A program made the position numbers and the translations under genes. The notes beneath the pieces are model-generated. The model ran no database searches. It saw only the letters and a list, made by a program, of their open reading frames with translations, and was not told where the DNA came from. A stretch of DNA of 51,865 nucleotides from an uncultured Acidimicrobiaceae bacterium (GTDB lineage Bacteria > Actinomycetota > Acidimicrobiia > Acidimicrobiales > RAAP-2), in NCBI GenBank assembly GCA_903894295.1, contig CAITPI010000131.1, positions 1-51,865 of the forward strand. Direction: 5' to 3'. How positions within the stretch are numbered: position 1 is the stretch's first letter; each line of letters begins with the position of its first letter. Positions 1 through 8,284 of the stretch are shown here, in pieces.

Positions 1-519
1 AGGAGGTGGATGTTCGCCCATCGCCAGGAAGAGCGAGTGTTGAATCCCGGGTTCGTGGCGGTGACGGAAACGCATCCCCGGACACTCCCGGGCGCTGGCG
101 CCGTTTGAACTGGCGTCACGGGAGATCGGGACCACCAGGCGGCTTTTCCGAGGTCGTGTCCTTCCCGAGACCGCCGATCAGCATCCAGTGGAATGTCCGG
201 GTAAACGGGTGGACGGCCAGCAGTGGAGCTGTCCGGGGTCGATCATCGTTGTCTGCGGCAGGACCGCATCGGGGACCTTTCGGGTGCAACAGGTTGAGGT
301 GGCGAGACTGCGGGTGAGGCAAACCGGTTGTGTTCCACATCGACACCAGAGCCCCGACGTGACCGGTCCCCCGACAGTGCCTGTCAGACATCCGGATTGC
401 CGACATCGCCGTTGACTGGATACAGGTGGACACCGTGGAGCGAAGGCACCGAGTTGGCGGTTGGGTCAACCACTACCGAGGTCCCGTGACCGACTGCCGG
501 TTGGTGAACCTGGAACAGA

Positions 520-550
520 AGAACCCCGGCCCGTGAGGGGCCGGGGTTCT
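520..550 (+). terminator. GC-rich hairpin, probable terminator
   Basis: A perfect 13-bp stem (AGAACCCCGGCCC paired with its complement, 520-532 with 538-550) closes a 5-nt loop. The sequence after it is TCCCTGTGG, so the U-tract is poor. It would end transcripts entering from the left edge or a small RNA made in 1-520. Because the stem is symmetric it could also act on the other strand. Confidence 0.6.
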
Positions 551-1402
551 TCCCTGTGGCCAGTCAACGCAGGAGAACCACCGTGGGAAAGAGGCCATGT
601 CGAAGCCCACCCCGAAGGGCCACGGCTGTGGGAACCCTTTACCGGCGATGAAACACCATGGAGCCGGAATTGACGTTGACGGCGAGAACGCCTCACAACT
701 TTACAGCATCGGTGTTTCAGACCTCCAGTCGTCACGTCCATGACAGCAAACCCGAACGGCTGGTTTCAGGGACGTTCCGGCCGAACAACGGTCATGAACG
801 CGCCTGGGTGTTTCTGGCACGCCGGCGACCCTGCGTCAAAGATCCGGTTGGTACCAGAAGGTCAAGTCATCATGGAGTGGCCGGAGAAGCCCATGTGGTT
901 GTCCGGAACCGGATGGGGTCCCCGCCGAACCGACGCGACGGACAACTCCTTCTCCCTGGTCCAACTGGCGACATCTCCGAATGAGTTGGGTTGTTGCGAT
1001 GTTCACCCGGCGCCGGTTCCCAGCGGGACATCGTGGTCCGGTGCATGGCCCGTCGACGTTTGTGGTGCCGAAGAACCGGGGGAGTAGGTGATCCGGTCGG
1101 GTGGGCTTCCTTTCCGACAGCGTTGGGGTCGGCTCGATCCGCATCCTTGTTCGATGTTCGTTGGCCGCCGTCACTCCCCCATGCGGGTTGCCGGGAGTTG
1201 CTGGCCGCCGTCACCACGTCTGGTTCCGGGAGGCCGGAGACCACAGGTCGCTGCTGGGATATTCCCGTTTGTTTGGGTGGTTGCACCCGAACCCGCCGAG
1301 TTGCCCATGGGATACCGGTTGGGCGTTGGAGTGGGTACCTGGAACACGACCATACCGGTCGGCCCGGTCGGACCCTGAAGTGGTTGGGGCAGGAGATTCA
1401 CG

Positions 1403-1418
1403 TGTTTCACGTGGAACC
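1403..1418. promoter_or_regulatory. parS-like centromere site
   Basis: The 16-mer TGTTTCACGTGGAACC matches the bacterial parS consensus TGTTTCACGTGAAACA at 14 of 16 positions. Its reverse complement fits the looser TGTTNCACGTGAAACA form with a single terminal mismatch. It lies about 140 bp upstream of the parA start and is the only such site seen in the window. ParB-CTP clamps load at parS and spread, so a site beside parAB is expected for an origin-proximal segregation locus. Confidence 0.82.
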
Positions 1419-1557
1419 ATGAGGAAAGGCTTGACCTCGTCTCCTGAAGGGTGAAGGATGGGCGGCAGCGCGTATCCAGCCGGGTCGACCGACGAACGTC
1501 TTGTGCTTCGGCCCGGCCGGGAGGGTAGACAAACTCCGGGATCCCGGAGGAGTCACT

Positions 1558-3108
1558 TTGGAACGGGAACTACAGAAGGAGCTTCTGTTGGCGGCTCGAC
1601 GTCGGGGACGATCTGGCTCACCCATCTTTCGGCATCGGGGGGAACCGCGTGTGGAAGGGCCGACGACATCGGAACCAACGGTGCGTCTGGTGGACGAAAG
1701 CTCCGGCCTGTCGCCGGTCGATGGTTCAGCGGCCGGACACCAGGAAGGCGATCAGGGAGAGCGTGCAGTGAGTGACGAGGCAGGGTTTGTGGCCGGGGAA
1801 GAATCCAACGCTGGGAAGGTTGTGGAGAACGGAGTGGAGGACAGCGAAGAAGAGTCGGAGGCATCTCCCCCGGTTGTCATCAAGCAGTCGTCGGTGGTGG
1901 CGACTCTGCTGGCCCCGATGGCCCAGAGCAGCCAGCCAGAGGTAGGCGATACAGATCAGGAGACCACTGCCGGCGCAGTCGATCCCGGAGCAGGAGCCGG
2001 AGCGAGCGGATCCGACGGTGGCGATGAGCCAACGTCATCGGATGTTGCCCTTGGAGAGGGTTCTGAAGAGGGGCACACCGGTGTGTCCGAGGATGGATCG
2101 GCGACCGAAGCGGAGGTGGACGGCGATGTGGCTGCTGCCGATGCACCCCCACCCCCGACCGGTTCGTCGCAAGGAGATGAACCTGTCGGGAATGTTGCGG
2201 ACATGCCTTCGTCAGTTGTGACGTCGGATTCGGGCCCGGATGCAGTGGAGCCAGGTTCCGAACCGGCCCAGGAAACGACAGTGGTGGAGCCGGTGGAGCC
2301 GGTGGAGCCGGCGGTCATGGTTCAGGCCGGGTCCACCAATCCTCTCCCCCGGATCATCGCCGTGGCCAACCAGAAAGGTGGCGTCGGAAAAACCACCACG
2401 TCGGTCAATCTTGGTGCGGCACTCGCCGAGTTGGGCTTCCGGGTTCTGGTGGTCGATCTCGATCCTCAAGGGAACGCCACCACCGGACTGGGGATCGATG
2501 CCCGGAACTTCGAGCTCTCGATGTACGACGTACTGATGCGGGACGTCTCCATGGAGGACTGCATCGAGCCAACCAGCATGAAAAACCTGTTCGTGGCGCC
2601 GGCCACCATTGCCCTGGCTGGTGCCGAGATCGAGTTGGTCCCGGCCTTCAGTCGGGAGTTGAAGCTGAAGCGGGCCATCGGCGCGATCATCGAGGATTTC
2701 GACTTCGTGATGATCGACTGTCCCCCGTCGCTCGGTCTCATCACGGTGAACGCCCTGGCGGCCGCCACCGAAGTGCTCGTTCCGATCCAGTGCGAGTACT
2801 ACGCACTGGAGGGGCTGAGTCAGTTGTCGACCAACGTCCATCTGGTCAAGAACAACCTCAATCCCCAGTTGGACATCTCGACGATCGTGCTGACGATGTA
2901 CGACGCCAGAACCAACCTTTCCGAGCAGGTGGCGACCGACGTTCGCCAGCACTTCGAAAACCGGGTCTGTCGGACGGTCATTCCTCGGACGGTTCGACTG
3001 TCGGAGGCGCCGTCGTTTGGTCAGCCCATTACCGCCTTCGACCCATCGTCGCGGGGGGCGCTTGCATATCGGGAACTAGCCAAGGAGGTCAGCGGTGGCG
3101 CGTCGTAG
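1558..3108 (+). CDS. parA: Chromosome-partitioning ATPase ParA (Soj) with long acidic N-terminal extension
   Basis: ParA is the Walker-type ATPase that moves ParB-parS complexes over the nucleoid. The C-terminal ~255 residues (from about 2338) are a complete ParA: deviant Walker A KGGVGKTTT, A' motif DLDPQGNAT, Walker B FVMIDCPPSLG, and the ending typical of Soj. The preceding ~260 residues are low complexity, rich in Asp/Glu/Gly/Ser/Pro with VEPVEPVEP repeats, and have no recognisable domain. The TTG start at 1558 is chosen because GGAGGAG (1546-1552) sits 5 nt upstream and a possible promoter lies just before it. GTG at 1768, with AGGGAG upstream, is a real alternative giving a shorter extension. 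The stop overlaps the parB start by 14 nt, so the two are translationally coupled. Function of the core is sure; the start is not. Confidence 0.88.
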   Translation: MERELQKELLLAARRRGRSGSPIFRHRGEPRVEGPTTSEPTVRLVDESSGLSPVDGSAAGHQEGDQGERAVSDEAGFVAGEESNAGKVVENGVEDSEEESEASPPVVIKQSSVVATLLAPMAQSSQPEVGDTDQETTAGAVDPGAGAGASGSDGGDEPTSSDVALGEGSEEGHTGVSEDGSATEAEVDGDVAAADAPPPPTGSSQGDEPVGNVADMPSSVVTSDSGPDAVEPGSEPAQETTVVEPVEPVEPAVMVQAGSTNPLPRIIAVANQKGGVGKTTTSVNLGAALAELGFRVLVVDLDPQGNATTGLGIDARNFELSMYDVLMRDVSMEDCIEPTSMKNLFVAPATIALAGAEIELVPAFSRELKLKRAIGAIIEDFDFVMIDCPPSLGLITVNALAAATEVLVPIQCEYYALEGLSQLSTNVHLVKNNLNPQLDISTIVLTMYDARTNLSEQVATDVRQHFENRVCRTVIPRTVRLSEAPSFGQPITAFDPSSRGALAYRELAKEVSGGAS

Positions 3109-4123
3109 CGGACTAGGCAAGGGGCTCAGTGCCCTGATCCCGGCCGAGGTTTCGGGCAGTAGGGACTCGGCGCTTCGGGAAGTGCCGATCGCCAACATCC
3201 ACCCGAACCCCAGACAGCCGCGTACCCACTTCGATGACGAGGCGCTGGCGTCGCTGGCCGCTTCGATCAAGGAGATCGGCGTGCTCCAGCCGGTGCTGGT
3301 GCGCGAGGCTCCGGGGTCAGCTGTCGGTGAGTTTGAACTGATTGCCGGCGAACGTCGCTGGCGGGCGGCCCGACGGGCCGGGTTGCAGACGATCCCGGTG
3401 CTGGTGCAGACGGCCGACGACACCGGAAGTCTTGAGCAGGCGCTGGTGGAGAACCTCCACCGGCAGGACCTCAACGCGATCGAAGAGGCGGCCGCCTACC
3501 AACAACTCATCGAAGAGTTCCAGTTCTCCCACGAGCAGGTGGCGAAACGGGTGGGGAAGAGCCGGGCTGCCGTGACGAACACCTTGCGACTGCTGCAACT
3601 GCCGAGCGGTGTGCAGAAGTACGTCGTCGAAGGACAGATCTCCCCCGGTCATGGCCGGGCGCTGCTCGGAACGCCCGACCGGGCCTTCCAGGAGGAGTTG
3701 GCCCGCACCATCATCCGGGAGGGGCTGAACGTCCGAGCCACCGAAGAGGCGGTCCGACTTCACGGTGAACCGGCCGTCGGCGTGGACGAGGCGATGGGTC
3801 AGGCCGACCGACCGGTGACGTCAACCCAACCCGACTCCCCGCCCACCGCCTTTGTTCCCGCTTCGGTGGTTCACCCTCCAACGCCAGTGCCGGCGGCCGG
3901 ATCGTATGCCCAGCCAGGTGGCTCCGGTGGCACCGAGCCCCCGGGCGGTCAGGTGCTGCCAGCGGCCGGACTTCTGGAACTCGAAGAGTTGTTGGCCGGC
4001 TATCTCAACACCCGGGTCAAGGTGGAGATGGCCAACAAGAGGGGACGGGTGGTCATCGACTTCGCAACCCTCGAAGATCTCGAGCGGATCTACAAGCTGG
4101 TGGTGGCCCCGCCGGGAGCTTGA
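3095..4123 (+). CDS. parB: Chromosome-partitioning protein ParB, CTP-dependent clamp
   Basis: ParB binds parS, hydrolyses CTP and spreads along DNA to organise the origin region for ParA and SMC. The 342-residue protein starts with the conserved RSGLGKGLSALIP box that contacts ParA. The N-terminal CTPase domain follows, with GERRWRA and ENLHRQDLN motifs (about residues 84-135). After it come the helix-turn-helix (VAKRVGKSRAAVTNTLRLL), a Pro/Gly-rich linker (about 230-290) and a C-terminal dimerisation domain (LEELLAGYLNTRVKVE). The GTG start has a strong AAGGAGGT ribosome site inside the end of parA. Length and domain order are normal for the chromosomal family. Confidence 0.97.
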   Translation: MARRSGLGKGLSALIPAEVSGSRDSALREVPIANIHPNPRQPRTHFDDEALASLAASIKEIGVLQPVLVREAPGSAVGEFELIAGERRWRAARRAGLQTIPVLVQTADDTGSLEQALVENLHRQDLNAIEEAAAYQQLIEEFQFSHEQVAKRVGKSRAAVTNTLRLLQLPSGVQKYVVEGQISPGHGRALLGTPDRAFQEELARTIIREGLNVRATEEAVRLHGEPAVGVDEAMGQADRPVTSTQPDSPPTAFVPASVVHPPTPVPAAGSYAQPGGSGGTEPPGGQVLPAAGLLELEELLAGYLNTRVKVEMANKRGRVVIDFATLEDLERIYKLVVAPPGA

Positions 4124-4247
4124 CCAGTCCGCTTCTTGAGGTGGACGCTATATGACACCTGACATAACATAAAGGTTCCGGACCCTTGGGGTGCTGCCTG
4201 TCCGCATGGTTGACGGTGATGGTTGCGCCTAACGCGCGAGTTGAGGT

Positions 4248-4280
4248 TTCTCCACAACCTGTGCATGAGGTTGTGGATGA
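4248..4280. repeat. Inverted repeat with two DnaA-box-like 9-mers
   Basis: In the gap between the convergent parB and cwlM-like genes, CCACAACCT (4252-4260) and AGGTTGTGG (4268-4276) form a perfect 9-bp inverted repeat around GTGCATG. The arms overlap TTCTCCACA (4248-4256) and, on the other strand, TCATCCACA (complement of 4272-4280). Each is 8/9 to the DnaA box TTATCCACA. As RNA it is a hairpin without a U-tract, so a weak bidirectional terminator is the other reading. The rest of 4124-4414 shows nothing else. Confidence 0.45.
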
Positions 4281-4414
4281 AGGATGTTGCCCTTGTCGGG
4301 CGGGGTAAACCATCGACCGGTTGTTGAGGAGTGGCCACTTCGGCGCCCGAAGTGTTCCGTCGCACCGGAGATGCACCCGATTCCTTGCCGGTTCGGGTGG
4401 TCGACGTCGGTGGT

Positions 4415-5404
4415 TCAGTCCCAGGGGGTTTCGATCCACCGGGTGATGGCGGTGACGACGCTGTCGGCGATCTCGTTCCGTTGGGCCGCCATGTCCTCGA
4501 TGGAGGAGATGTCGCAGATGACCGCCGGCATACGGGTTTCCCGGAGCAGGGGAATGGCCATGCCCACGCTCTCGAGGCCGGTCAGGGAGGTGTGGCGGCA
4601 CAGTTCTTCCACCAGGAGGTCGGCGAAGCGGTGACCCCCGGCCGAGGTGTAGCGGAAACCGGTGTAGTAGGCGGCCCGGCCGGGCGGTGACGAGCCTTCC
4701 GAGGTGAAGCCCAGATAGAGGTCGGCCCGACAGGCGTTGGCCTCGGCCGCCTGGATCGTCGGATCGGGATGGTGGTGGGTGGAGACGGTGACCCCCTGGT
4801 CCAGGATGGTCTGGCGGAGGGCCTCGATACACAGCTGGAAACCGGCATCGGCACCGAGCGCCACCCGCAGTCCGGCCAATGAGTTGGGCGAGCTGCGCAT
4901 GGACTCGCGGTCCCGGACGTTGGTCACCAACTCCGAGTCCTGGTGGCGCGTCCCGAACCTCAACAGGGCGCTGACGGTGTCGGCTCCGGCCAGTCCGTCG
5001 ACCGGCAGGCCGGCGTTGCGCTGGAACTCTCCGAGGGCCGTCGACGTGAGGTCGCCGAAGATGCCGTCCACCCGGCCGGCATCGAAACCCAGGGCGCTGA
5101 GGCGTTGCTGGAGTTCGGCGACGTCGTCTCCCCGCAGCATGGGAGTGCGGCGGAAGAGGAACCGGTCGCCGAGGGAGAACCCGGCCTCGATCAGCCCCGA
5201 CCAGGTCTGGGGCCCACAGATGCCGTCCACCCGGAGGCCCCTCCGATACTGGAAGGCTTCCACGGCGGCCCGGGTGCCCGCCCGGAACGAGCCGGCGGGA
5301 TCCATTCCGGTGGGACAGCCCTGGGCCTCGAGGCGGGCCTGCAGATCGGCCACCTCGGGCCCGGATGCCCCGAACTGGAGGACGGAGTGGTCCGAGGCCT
5401 TCAT
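4415..5404 (-). CDS. CwlM-like protein: two peptidoglycan-binding domains plus degenerate amidase_3 domain
   Basis: The 329-residue protein has two PG_binding_1 repeats (about residues 10-70, with VADLQARLEAQG and AVEAFQYRRGLRVDG; and 88-155, with VAELQQRLSALGF and FQRNAGLPVDG). An N-acetylmuramoyl-L-alanine amidase_3-type fold follows (about 175-329). There is no signal peptide, so the protein is probably cytoplasmic, like mycobacterial CwlM, which regulates peptidoglycan precursor synthesis. The zinc ligands expected of active amidases are absent: the usual DPGHGG strand reads LGADAG, the SIHAN strand reads LGFTSE, and the catalytic Glu strand near the end reads VICDIS. The position between parB and trxA/trxB is the same as for CwlM in other actinobacteria. 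A catalytically dead regulator is inferred. Confidence 0.85.
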   Translation of the reverse strand: MKASDHSVLQFGASGPEVADLQARLEAQGCPTGMDPAGSFRAGTRAAVEAFQYRRGLRVDGICGPQTWSGLIEAGFSLGDRFLFRRTPMLRGDDVAELQQRLSALGFDAGRVDGIFGDLTSTALGEFQRNAGLPVDGLAGADTVSALLRFGTRHQDSELVTNVRDRESMRSSPNSLAGLRVALGADAGFQLCIEALRQTILDQGVTVSTHHHPDPTIQAAEANACRADLYLGFTSEGSSPPGRAAYYTGFRYTSAGGHRFADLLVEELCRHTSLTGLESVGMAIPLLRETRMPAVICDISSIEDMAAQRNEIADSVVTAITRWIETPWD

Positions 5405-5488
5405 GATCCGGACCTTCCGGCGCGCAGCATCGAGTTCACGTTGCTTATGCGATGCCCGGTCGGCTGGCGGGACGGACCGAAGGCCGGT

Positions 5489-5815
5489 CTAGAGGTGGGC
5501 AGAGATCTCCTGGAGCAACTGGCCCTTGCCCTTGGCTCCAACCATGCGGGCCTGGGGCTCGCCGTCCTTGAAGAGAATGAGGGTGGGAATGCTCATGACG
5601 TCGAACCGACGGGTGATGTCGAGGTTGTCGTCGATGTTGAGCTTGACGATCTCGAGCTTGTCACCGTGCTCGGAGGCGATCTCTTCCAGAATGGGGGCGA
5701 TCATCTTGCACGGTCCGCACCACTCGGCCCAGAAGTCCACCAGAACGGGGAGATCGGCCGACTTCACGTGCTCGTCGAAGCTGGCATCGGTCAGGTTGGT
5801 GATGTGTTCACTCAT
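5489..5815 (-). CDS. trxA: Thioredoxin
   Basis: This is a small cytoplasmic disulfide reductant of 108 residues, the standard length. It contains the active site WAEWCGPCK, the cis-proline segment MSIPT, and the strand LILFKDGEPQARMVGAKGK. The ATG at 5815 is chosen because GAGAGGAG lies 9 nt upstream and the protein then starts just before the first thioredoxin strand; a longer in-frame extension to 5935 has no thioredoxin character. It is downstream of trxB on the same strand and is reduced by it. Confidence 0.96.
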   Translation of the reverse strand: MSEHITNLTDASFDEHVKSADLPVLVDFWAEWCGPCKMIAPILEEIASEHGDKLEIVKLNIDDNLDITRRFDVMSIPTLILFKDGEPQARMVGAKGKGQLLQEISAHL

Positions 5816-5956
5816 GGGATGGACTCCTCTCGGCCCCGGGGGCCAATTATGACCCGGGGCGGGCCCTGGTGTCGTTGGTTTGGTGTCGTTGGTTTGCGTC
5901 TTCGGTTGGTTCAACCACCGCCGGGTGCGTTTCATTCCCGACGCTCCGGGCCATGG

Positions 5957-6919
5957 TCAGCCGGCCCGGCTCTCCAGCCACCGTTCCACGTCGATGGCGG
6001 CCATGCAGCCCGAACCGGCGGCCGTGATGGCCTGACGGTAGCGGTGGTCCTGGACGTCACCGCAGGCAAAGACCCCGTCGATGTTGGTGGCCGTGGTGGC
6101 GGCTTCGGTGACCAGGTAGCCGGTGTCTTCCATGGTGAGCTGACCCTTGAACAGGTCGGTGTTCGGCCGGTGGCCGATGGCCACGAACACGCCGGAGACA
6201 TCGAGTTCGTCCCGTTCGCCGTTCACGGTGTCTTCCAGGATGATGCCGGTGACCTTGTTCTCGCCGAGGATGTCGACCACGGTCGAGTTCCACCGCACGG
6301 TGATCTTCGGATGTTCGAGGGCCCGCTGCTGCATCACCTTGGAGGCCCGGAACTCTTCCCGGCGGTGGACGATCGTCACCGAGTTGGCGAAACGGGTCAG
6401 GAACAGGGCTTCCTCGAGGGCCGAGTCACCACCGCCAACCACGACAATCGGCAGGTCCCGGAAGAAGAATCCGTCGCAGGTGGCACAGGTCGACACCCCA
6501 TGGCCCAGCAGCCGTTCCTCGTTGGGCAGTCCGAGCATGAGGGATTGGGCGCCGGTGGCCACGATGACGGCGTCCGCTTCATAGGTCGGCTCGGCGGCGT
6601 CCGGATCTCCGATCCAGAGCCGGAAGGGACGGGATTCGAGGTCGATCCGGGAGACCTTGGCCGTCTCGAACTCGGCGCCGAATCGGGCCGCCTGACCACG
6701 GAAGGCCTGCATGAGCTCGGGACCCATGATGCCGTCGACGAAGCCGGGGAAGTTCTCCACCTCGGTGGTCAGCATGAGCTGGCCCCCCGGTTGGTCGCTG
6801 GTGGATGAAGGTTCGCCCTCGATGACGAGGGGTTCGAGCTGGGCCCGGGCCGTGTAGATGGCAGCCGTGAGGCCGGCCGGGCCGGAGCCGACGATGATGA
6901 CGTGGCGGGACTGGGTCAT
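5957..6919 (-). CDS. trxB: Thioredoxin-disulfide reductase
   Basis: This FAD flavoenzyme transfers electrons from NADPH to thioredoxin. At 320 residues it is of normal length. Visible motifs are the N-terminal FAD site GSGPAGLTAAIYTARA, the redox-active CATC in STCATCDGFFF, the NADPH site VVVGGGDSALEEA with downstream HRREEFRASK, and the C-terminal FAD motif GVFACGDVQDHRYRQA. The start ATG overlaps the stop of the upstream small membrane-protein gene by four bases (ATGA), so the two are co-translated. In relatives this position follows sigM and its anti-sigma factor, which are absent here. Confidence 0.97.
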   Translation of the reverse strand: MTQSRHVIIVGSGPAGLTAAIYTARAQLEPLVIEGEPSSTSDQPGGQLMLTTEVENFPGFVDGIMGPELMQAFRGQAARFGAEFETAKVSRIDLESRPFRLWIGDPDAAEPTYEADAVIVATGAQSLMLGLPNEERLLGHGVSTCATCDGFFFRDLPIVVVGGGDSALEEALFLTRFANSVTIVHRREEFRASKVMQQRALEHPKITVRWNSTVVDILGENKVTGIILEDTVNGERDELDVSGVFVAIGHRPNTDLFKGQLTMEDTGYLVTEAATTATNIDGVFACGDVQDHRYRQAITAAGSGCMAAIDVERWLESRAG

Positions 6920-7275
6920 GAGGACTCCTCGGCGGTGAATCGGGGATCGGTTCGCTTCCGCCAGATCACGAGGCCGACAATGACGAAGAGGGCGCCGATC
7001 ACGAGGTCGGACGGCCAGACACGGCCCCGGAAGGCATAGACGGTGAGCAGGCGGACCGAGGCGACCGAGACGAGCACGGTGGTCACCAGGGTGGCGGCCA
7101 GGATGATGATGCCGAAGACCAGTGCCCGGGCCACGAGCGTGAGAGGCCGGACGGTCTTGTCCCGGAGGGTCTCCACCACCATGTCGACCACGCCCATGGC
7201 GCTGTCGGCGAGGTCGGCCCCCGAGGGAAAGGGACCGGAGTGGGCGTCGGAATCCTTGACCGGAGGGTTGTCCAT
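6916..7275 (-). CDS. Small two-helix membrane protein of unknown function
   Basis: The 119-residue protein has a polar N-terminus and an amphipathic stretch (SAMGVVDMVVETLRDKTVRPL). Two hydrophobic helices follow (about 48-75, ALVFGIIILAATLVTTVLV; and 88-108, LVIGALFVIVGLVIW), then a basic-to-acidic tail. No family is recognised with confidence. The start appears leaderless: TATCCT lies 6 nt upstream of the ATG and no Shine-Dalgarno sequence is present, making this the probable first gene of the trxB operon. It overlaps trxB by ATGA, which hints at a link to redox or envelope functions, but nothing in the sequence proves that. Confidence 0.8.
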   Translation of the reverse strand: MDNPPVKDSDAHSGPFPSGADLADSAMGVVDMVVETLRDKTVRPLTLVARALVFGIIILAATLVTTVLVSVASVRLLTVYAFRGRVWPSDLVIGALFVIVGLVIWRKRTDPRFTAEESS

Positions 7276-7345
7276 GGCCCAAGGATAGCCGGGCCGTCCC
7301 GGGAAACCGGCGTGGCCGAAGTGGGCCGGGCCGGCTCCGGGGTAT

Positions 7346-8188
7346 TCAGTCAGCCAGGATCATGGACAGGCCGATGGTGCCGGGCCCGGTGTGGGTTCCG
7401 ACCACCGGGCCGAGATCGGTGACCACCAGGGGGAACTCGGTGGGGACGTCCTTCACGAGGGCCAGGAAGTCGTCGAGATCGGCCGCCGCCCCGTTGCTGA
7501 CGGCCAGTCGGCTCAGAGGAGGCGCGTTGCGGGCCTTGTCGGCCAGGTAGGCGAGTGACCGGGACCGGGTGCGCTGCTTGGACTCCTCGGCCACCATTCC
7601 GTCCACCAGCGACACGACCGGCTTGATGCTGAGGAGGGAGCCAAGCATCTTCTGGGCGCCGCCGATCCGGCCTCCCTTGGCCAGGTGGTCGAGGGTGTCG
7701 AGCACGCCGAACACCTGGGTGCGGGGAATCAGAAAGGCGATGCGTTCCTGCAACTCGGCCATGGTGGCACCGGCCGCCGCCCGGTCGGCCAGGTCGAGGG
7801 CCATCAGCCCGAGGCCCATCGTGAGGGAACGGGAGTCGACAGCCACCACCTCGATGCGGTCGGCCACTGCCGTTGCCGCCGTCGTGGCCGACTGGTGGGT
7901 GGCCGAGACCCCTCCGGAGAGATCGAGGCAGATCACGCCGTCGTAGCCTTCGTCGGCGGCGGCCAGGAAGGCCGCCTGGAAGGCTCCCGGGGACGGGGCG
8001 GAGGTTTCGGGCAGCACGGCCGAGTCGGCACACCGGGCCCAGAACCCGTCGGTGGTCAGGTCGACGCCGTCGGTGAACTCTTCCTGGCCGAACCGGATGG
8101 AGAGCGGGACGATGGTGATGCCGGCCTCGTCGGCCACCTTCGTGGAAAAGTCACAGGCGCTGTCGGTCACGATCTTGATACGGGCCAT
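7346..8188 (-). CDS. DegV family fatty-acid-binding protein
   Basis: DegV (FakB-like) proteins bind a single fatty acid and in Firmicutes present it to the FakA kinase. The 280-residue protein starts with the family signature IVTDSACDFS and continues with IVPLSIRFG, TSAPSPGAF (ligand-loop Ser), LSGGVSATHQSA, VVDSRSLTMGLG-type and LDHLAKGGRIGGAQKMLGSLLSIKPV segments, all typical. The start has GAGGAGAG upstream. No FakA/Dak-type kinase is in the window, so the partner is unknown. Its place between the trx genes and murJ is not part of the usual actinobacterial order. Confidence 0.92.
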   Translation of the reverse strand: MARIKIVTDSACDFSTKVADEAGITIVPLSIRFGQEEFTDGVDLTTDGFWARCADSAVLPETSAPSPGAFQAAFLAAADEGYDGVICLDLSGGVSATHQSATTAATAVADRIEVVAVDSRSLTMGLGLMALDLADRAAAGATMAELQERIAFLIPRTQVFGVLDTLDHLAKGGRIGGAQKMLGSLLSIKPVVSLVDGMVAEESKQRTRSRSLAYLADKARNAPPLSRLAVSNGAAADLDDFLALVKDVPTEFPLVVTDLGPVVGTHTGPGTIGLSMILAD

Positions 8189-8284
8189 GGTGATCGGTCT
8201 CTCCTCGGGCAGGGTGGTGGGCAGGGATGCAAGCGGACTCTCCCCGCCACCGGTCCGGATCGTTGGCTCCGGTGACCTACCGGA

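Larger units (their letters stand above)
1..1557. other. Long non-coding stretch upstream of parA
   Basis: No reading frame here has a plausible protein: all open frames are short, rich in Arg/Pro/Gly and resemble no family. The stretch contains a GC-rich hairpin (520-550), a parS-like site (1403-1418), and a possible parA promoter (TTGTGC at 1501-1506, TAGACA at 1526-1531). A small frame at 597-743 (ATG after AAAGAGG, under 50 codons) is open but not recognisable. No cluster of DnaA boxes is visible, so this does not look like oriC itself. In related genomes rsmG or jag lies on this side of parA, and neither is seen here. Confidence 0.6.

Noticed and set aside
1-1500. Several open frames of 60-140 codons and possible oriC
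   Set aside because: The frames are low-complexity shadows with no ribosome sites or family features. There are no clusters of TTATCCACA-like boxes and no AT-rich unwinding stretch, so an origin call is not supported.
4943-6808. Very long open frame on the plus strand, antisense to trxA and trxB
   Set aside because: It is an artefact of high GC content: the real genes on the other strand have complete catalytic motifs, and the antisense translation is a Gly/Val/Glu-rich string without any domain.
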